Part shown: positions 63,403-64,000 of the stretch, piece by piece | How positions within the stretch are numbered: position 1 is the stretch's first letter | How the letters are laid out: each line of letters starts with the position of its first letter | NCBI RefSeq assembly: GCF_042611095.1 | Contig: NZ_JBHFPV010000005.1 | Location: 62,001 to 126,000, forward strand | Direction: 5' to 3' | Source of the DNA: Meishania litoralis | GTDB lineage: Bacteria; Bacteroidota; Bacteroidia; Flavobacteriales; Flavobacteriaceae | DNA: 64,000 nt | The notes under the pieces: model-generated | Told to the model about the DNA's origin: nothing | The model's input: only the letters and a program-made list of their open reading frames with translations | Database searches by the model: none | Position numbers and translations under genes: made by a program

Positions 63403-64000
63403 TTAATTTTTTGAGAACGATATTCCACCGTATTCACTTTCGATGTTTACCTTATTGCCACTATTGGCTTTGCCGTGATAGCCTTTGTAATATTTGTCGC
63501 TCGATTTTTCGGTACTGATATTGACCTCAAAATCATCTTTGCCACTTACCCCGGCATATGAAGTACGAATTTCAAAATCGAAAGAATACTGCGGGGCATA
63601 ACCTATTTTAATACCTGTATAATCGGAATTTATCTCGATGTTACCAGCATCTTCCGCCATCTCGGCGACGCGAAGTGAGCCATAGTCGGCATTGACCTCA
63701 AGATTGCCGTGAATGGTACCAAGATTAACTGTTATATAGTCGCCTTCACCACTGACATTATGGGCTTCCCCGATATCGATTTTACCATAATCACAAGAGT
63801 ATTGAAGGTTCTCCATTTTAACTACGGAGGAATTCGTATAGTCGGCATTGATAGTAAGGTCACCCGCCCTATCGATGGTAAACCCTGAATAATCGGCATC
63901 TATTCTACCACTGTTCATGTAATCGATATTCGAATTCGAAGTGTAGTCAAAGTTCAACTGATTGTTTCTTCCATGAAGTTCCCCGATTTCCAATCGCCCA
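63403..64000 (-). CDS. Beta-helix-like (DUF4097-type) protein, N-terminus beyond window
   Basis: The frame is open to the right edge, so the true start lies outside; the TTG at 63993 is not a convincing start. At least 199 residues are visible, with short repeated turns such as INADYTNSSV, VNADYGSLRV, INSDYTGIKI and IRTSYAGVSG, spaced about 20 residues apart, and a final IESEYGGISF strand. This fits DUF4097/GIN-like beta-helices. The pair of beta-helix genes may form one surface structure. Function unknown. Confidence 0.78.
   Translation of the reverse strand, partial: GRLEIGELHGRNNQLNFDYTSNSNIDYMNSGRIDADYSGFTIDRAGDLTINADYTNSSVVKMENLQYSCDYGKIDIGEAHNVSGEGDYITVNLGTIHGNLEVNADYGSLRVAEMAEDAGNIEINSDYTGIKIGYAPQYSFDFEIRTSYAGVSGKDDFEVNISTEKSSDKYYKGYHGKANSGNKVNIESEYGGISFSKN

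Overview
The window looks like chromosome from a marine-type member of the Flavobacteriaceae (Bacteroidota). The evidence is consistent. Promoters carry the Bacteroidota -7 element TAnnTTTG (or TAnnTTTA), and Shine-Dalgarno sequences are not prominent. There is a SprB-repeat adhesin with a type IX secretion C-terminal domain, many small outer-membrane beta-barrels and Cys-anchored lipoproteins. Bacillithiol synthesis (bshC), NDH-2 and the MoxR/DUF58/DUF4350/DUF4129/SpoIIM cluster all fit the group. I see no prophage, insertion sequence, CRISPR array, rRNA or tRNA. Most of the window is core genome, and both edges cut a gene.

Layout. 1-4.5 kb: an M14 carboxypeptidase (cut at the left edge), bshC and a PNPOx-like flavoprotein. 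4.5-5.2 kb: a gene-poor gap with a strong hairpin and an orphan terminator, a candidate small RNA. 5.2-9.8 kb: guaA, a five-LysM/periplasmic-binding-like protein, OsmC and a DUF922 putative protease in one run. 9.9-11.4 kb: a beta-barrel and a Tat-exported TIM-barrel isomerase on the minus strand. 11.4-15.3 kb: DUF3820 gene, pyrG, yidC. 15.6-20.1 kb: a 1472-residue secreted adhesin with two repeat systems, followed by two terminators. 20.4-22.6 kb: mnmA and a nitronate monooxygenase. 22.6-29.5 kb (minus): DUF2007, M28 peptidase, WYL regulator, VOC, ABM, DUF1080 and gamma-glutamyltransferase. 29.6-35.7 kb (minus): a tightly overlapping six-gene MoxR-DUF58 membrane operon, with an RDD gene divergent to it. 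36.7-40.9 kb: TRIC channel, REP-like inverted repeat, cyclophilin lipoprotein, Nudix CoA pyrophosphatase, acyltransferase, and an ECF sigma factor with a membrane partner. 41.0-44.8 kb: M20 amidohydrolase, NDH-2, xerD. 45-48.9 kb: three beta-barrel genes, aroQ and a two-part beta-barrel protein. 49-52.2 kb (minus): DUF3817, lpdA, msrB and a collagen-like lipoprotein. 52.4-60.3 kb: an alpha-glucan operon (glgE, maltokinase, glgB, GH31). 60.4-64 kb: M48 protease, UMF1-type MFS transporter, and two beta-helix-like surface proteins, the last cut at the right edge.

The most unusual signal is inside the adhesin. Three tandem 210-bp units at 16731-17327 are identical at the nucleotide level. One unit counts 145 G+C of 210 (about 69%), while the host sequence just upstream is AT-rich. 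This points to recent acquisition and amplification of a foreign adhesin module. Other points worth a look are the candidate sRNA at 4.7 kb, two divergent genes whose ATG codons share a CATG palindrome (38245-38248), a GlgE pathway without treS in view, a terminator ending a few bases before a start codon (61228-61261), and a terminator embedded in the last codons of a convergent gene (62584-62613).
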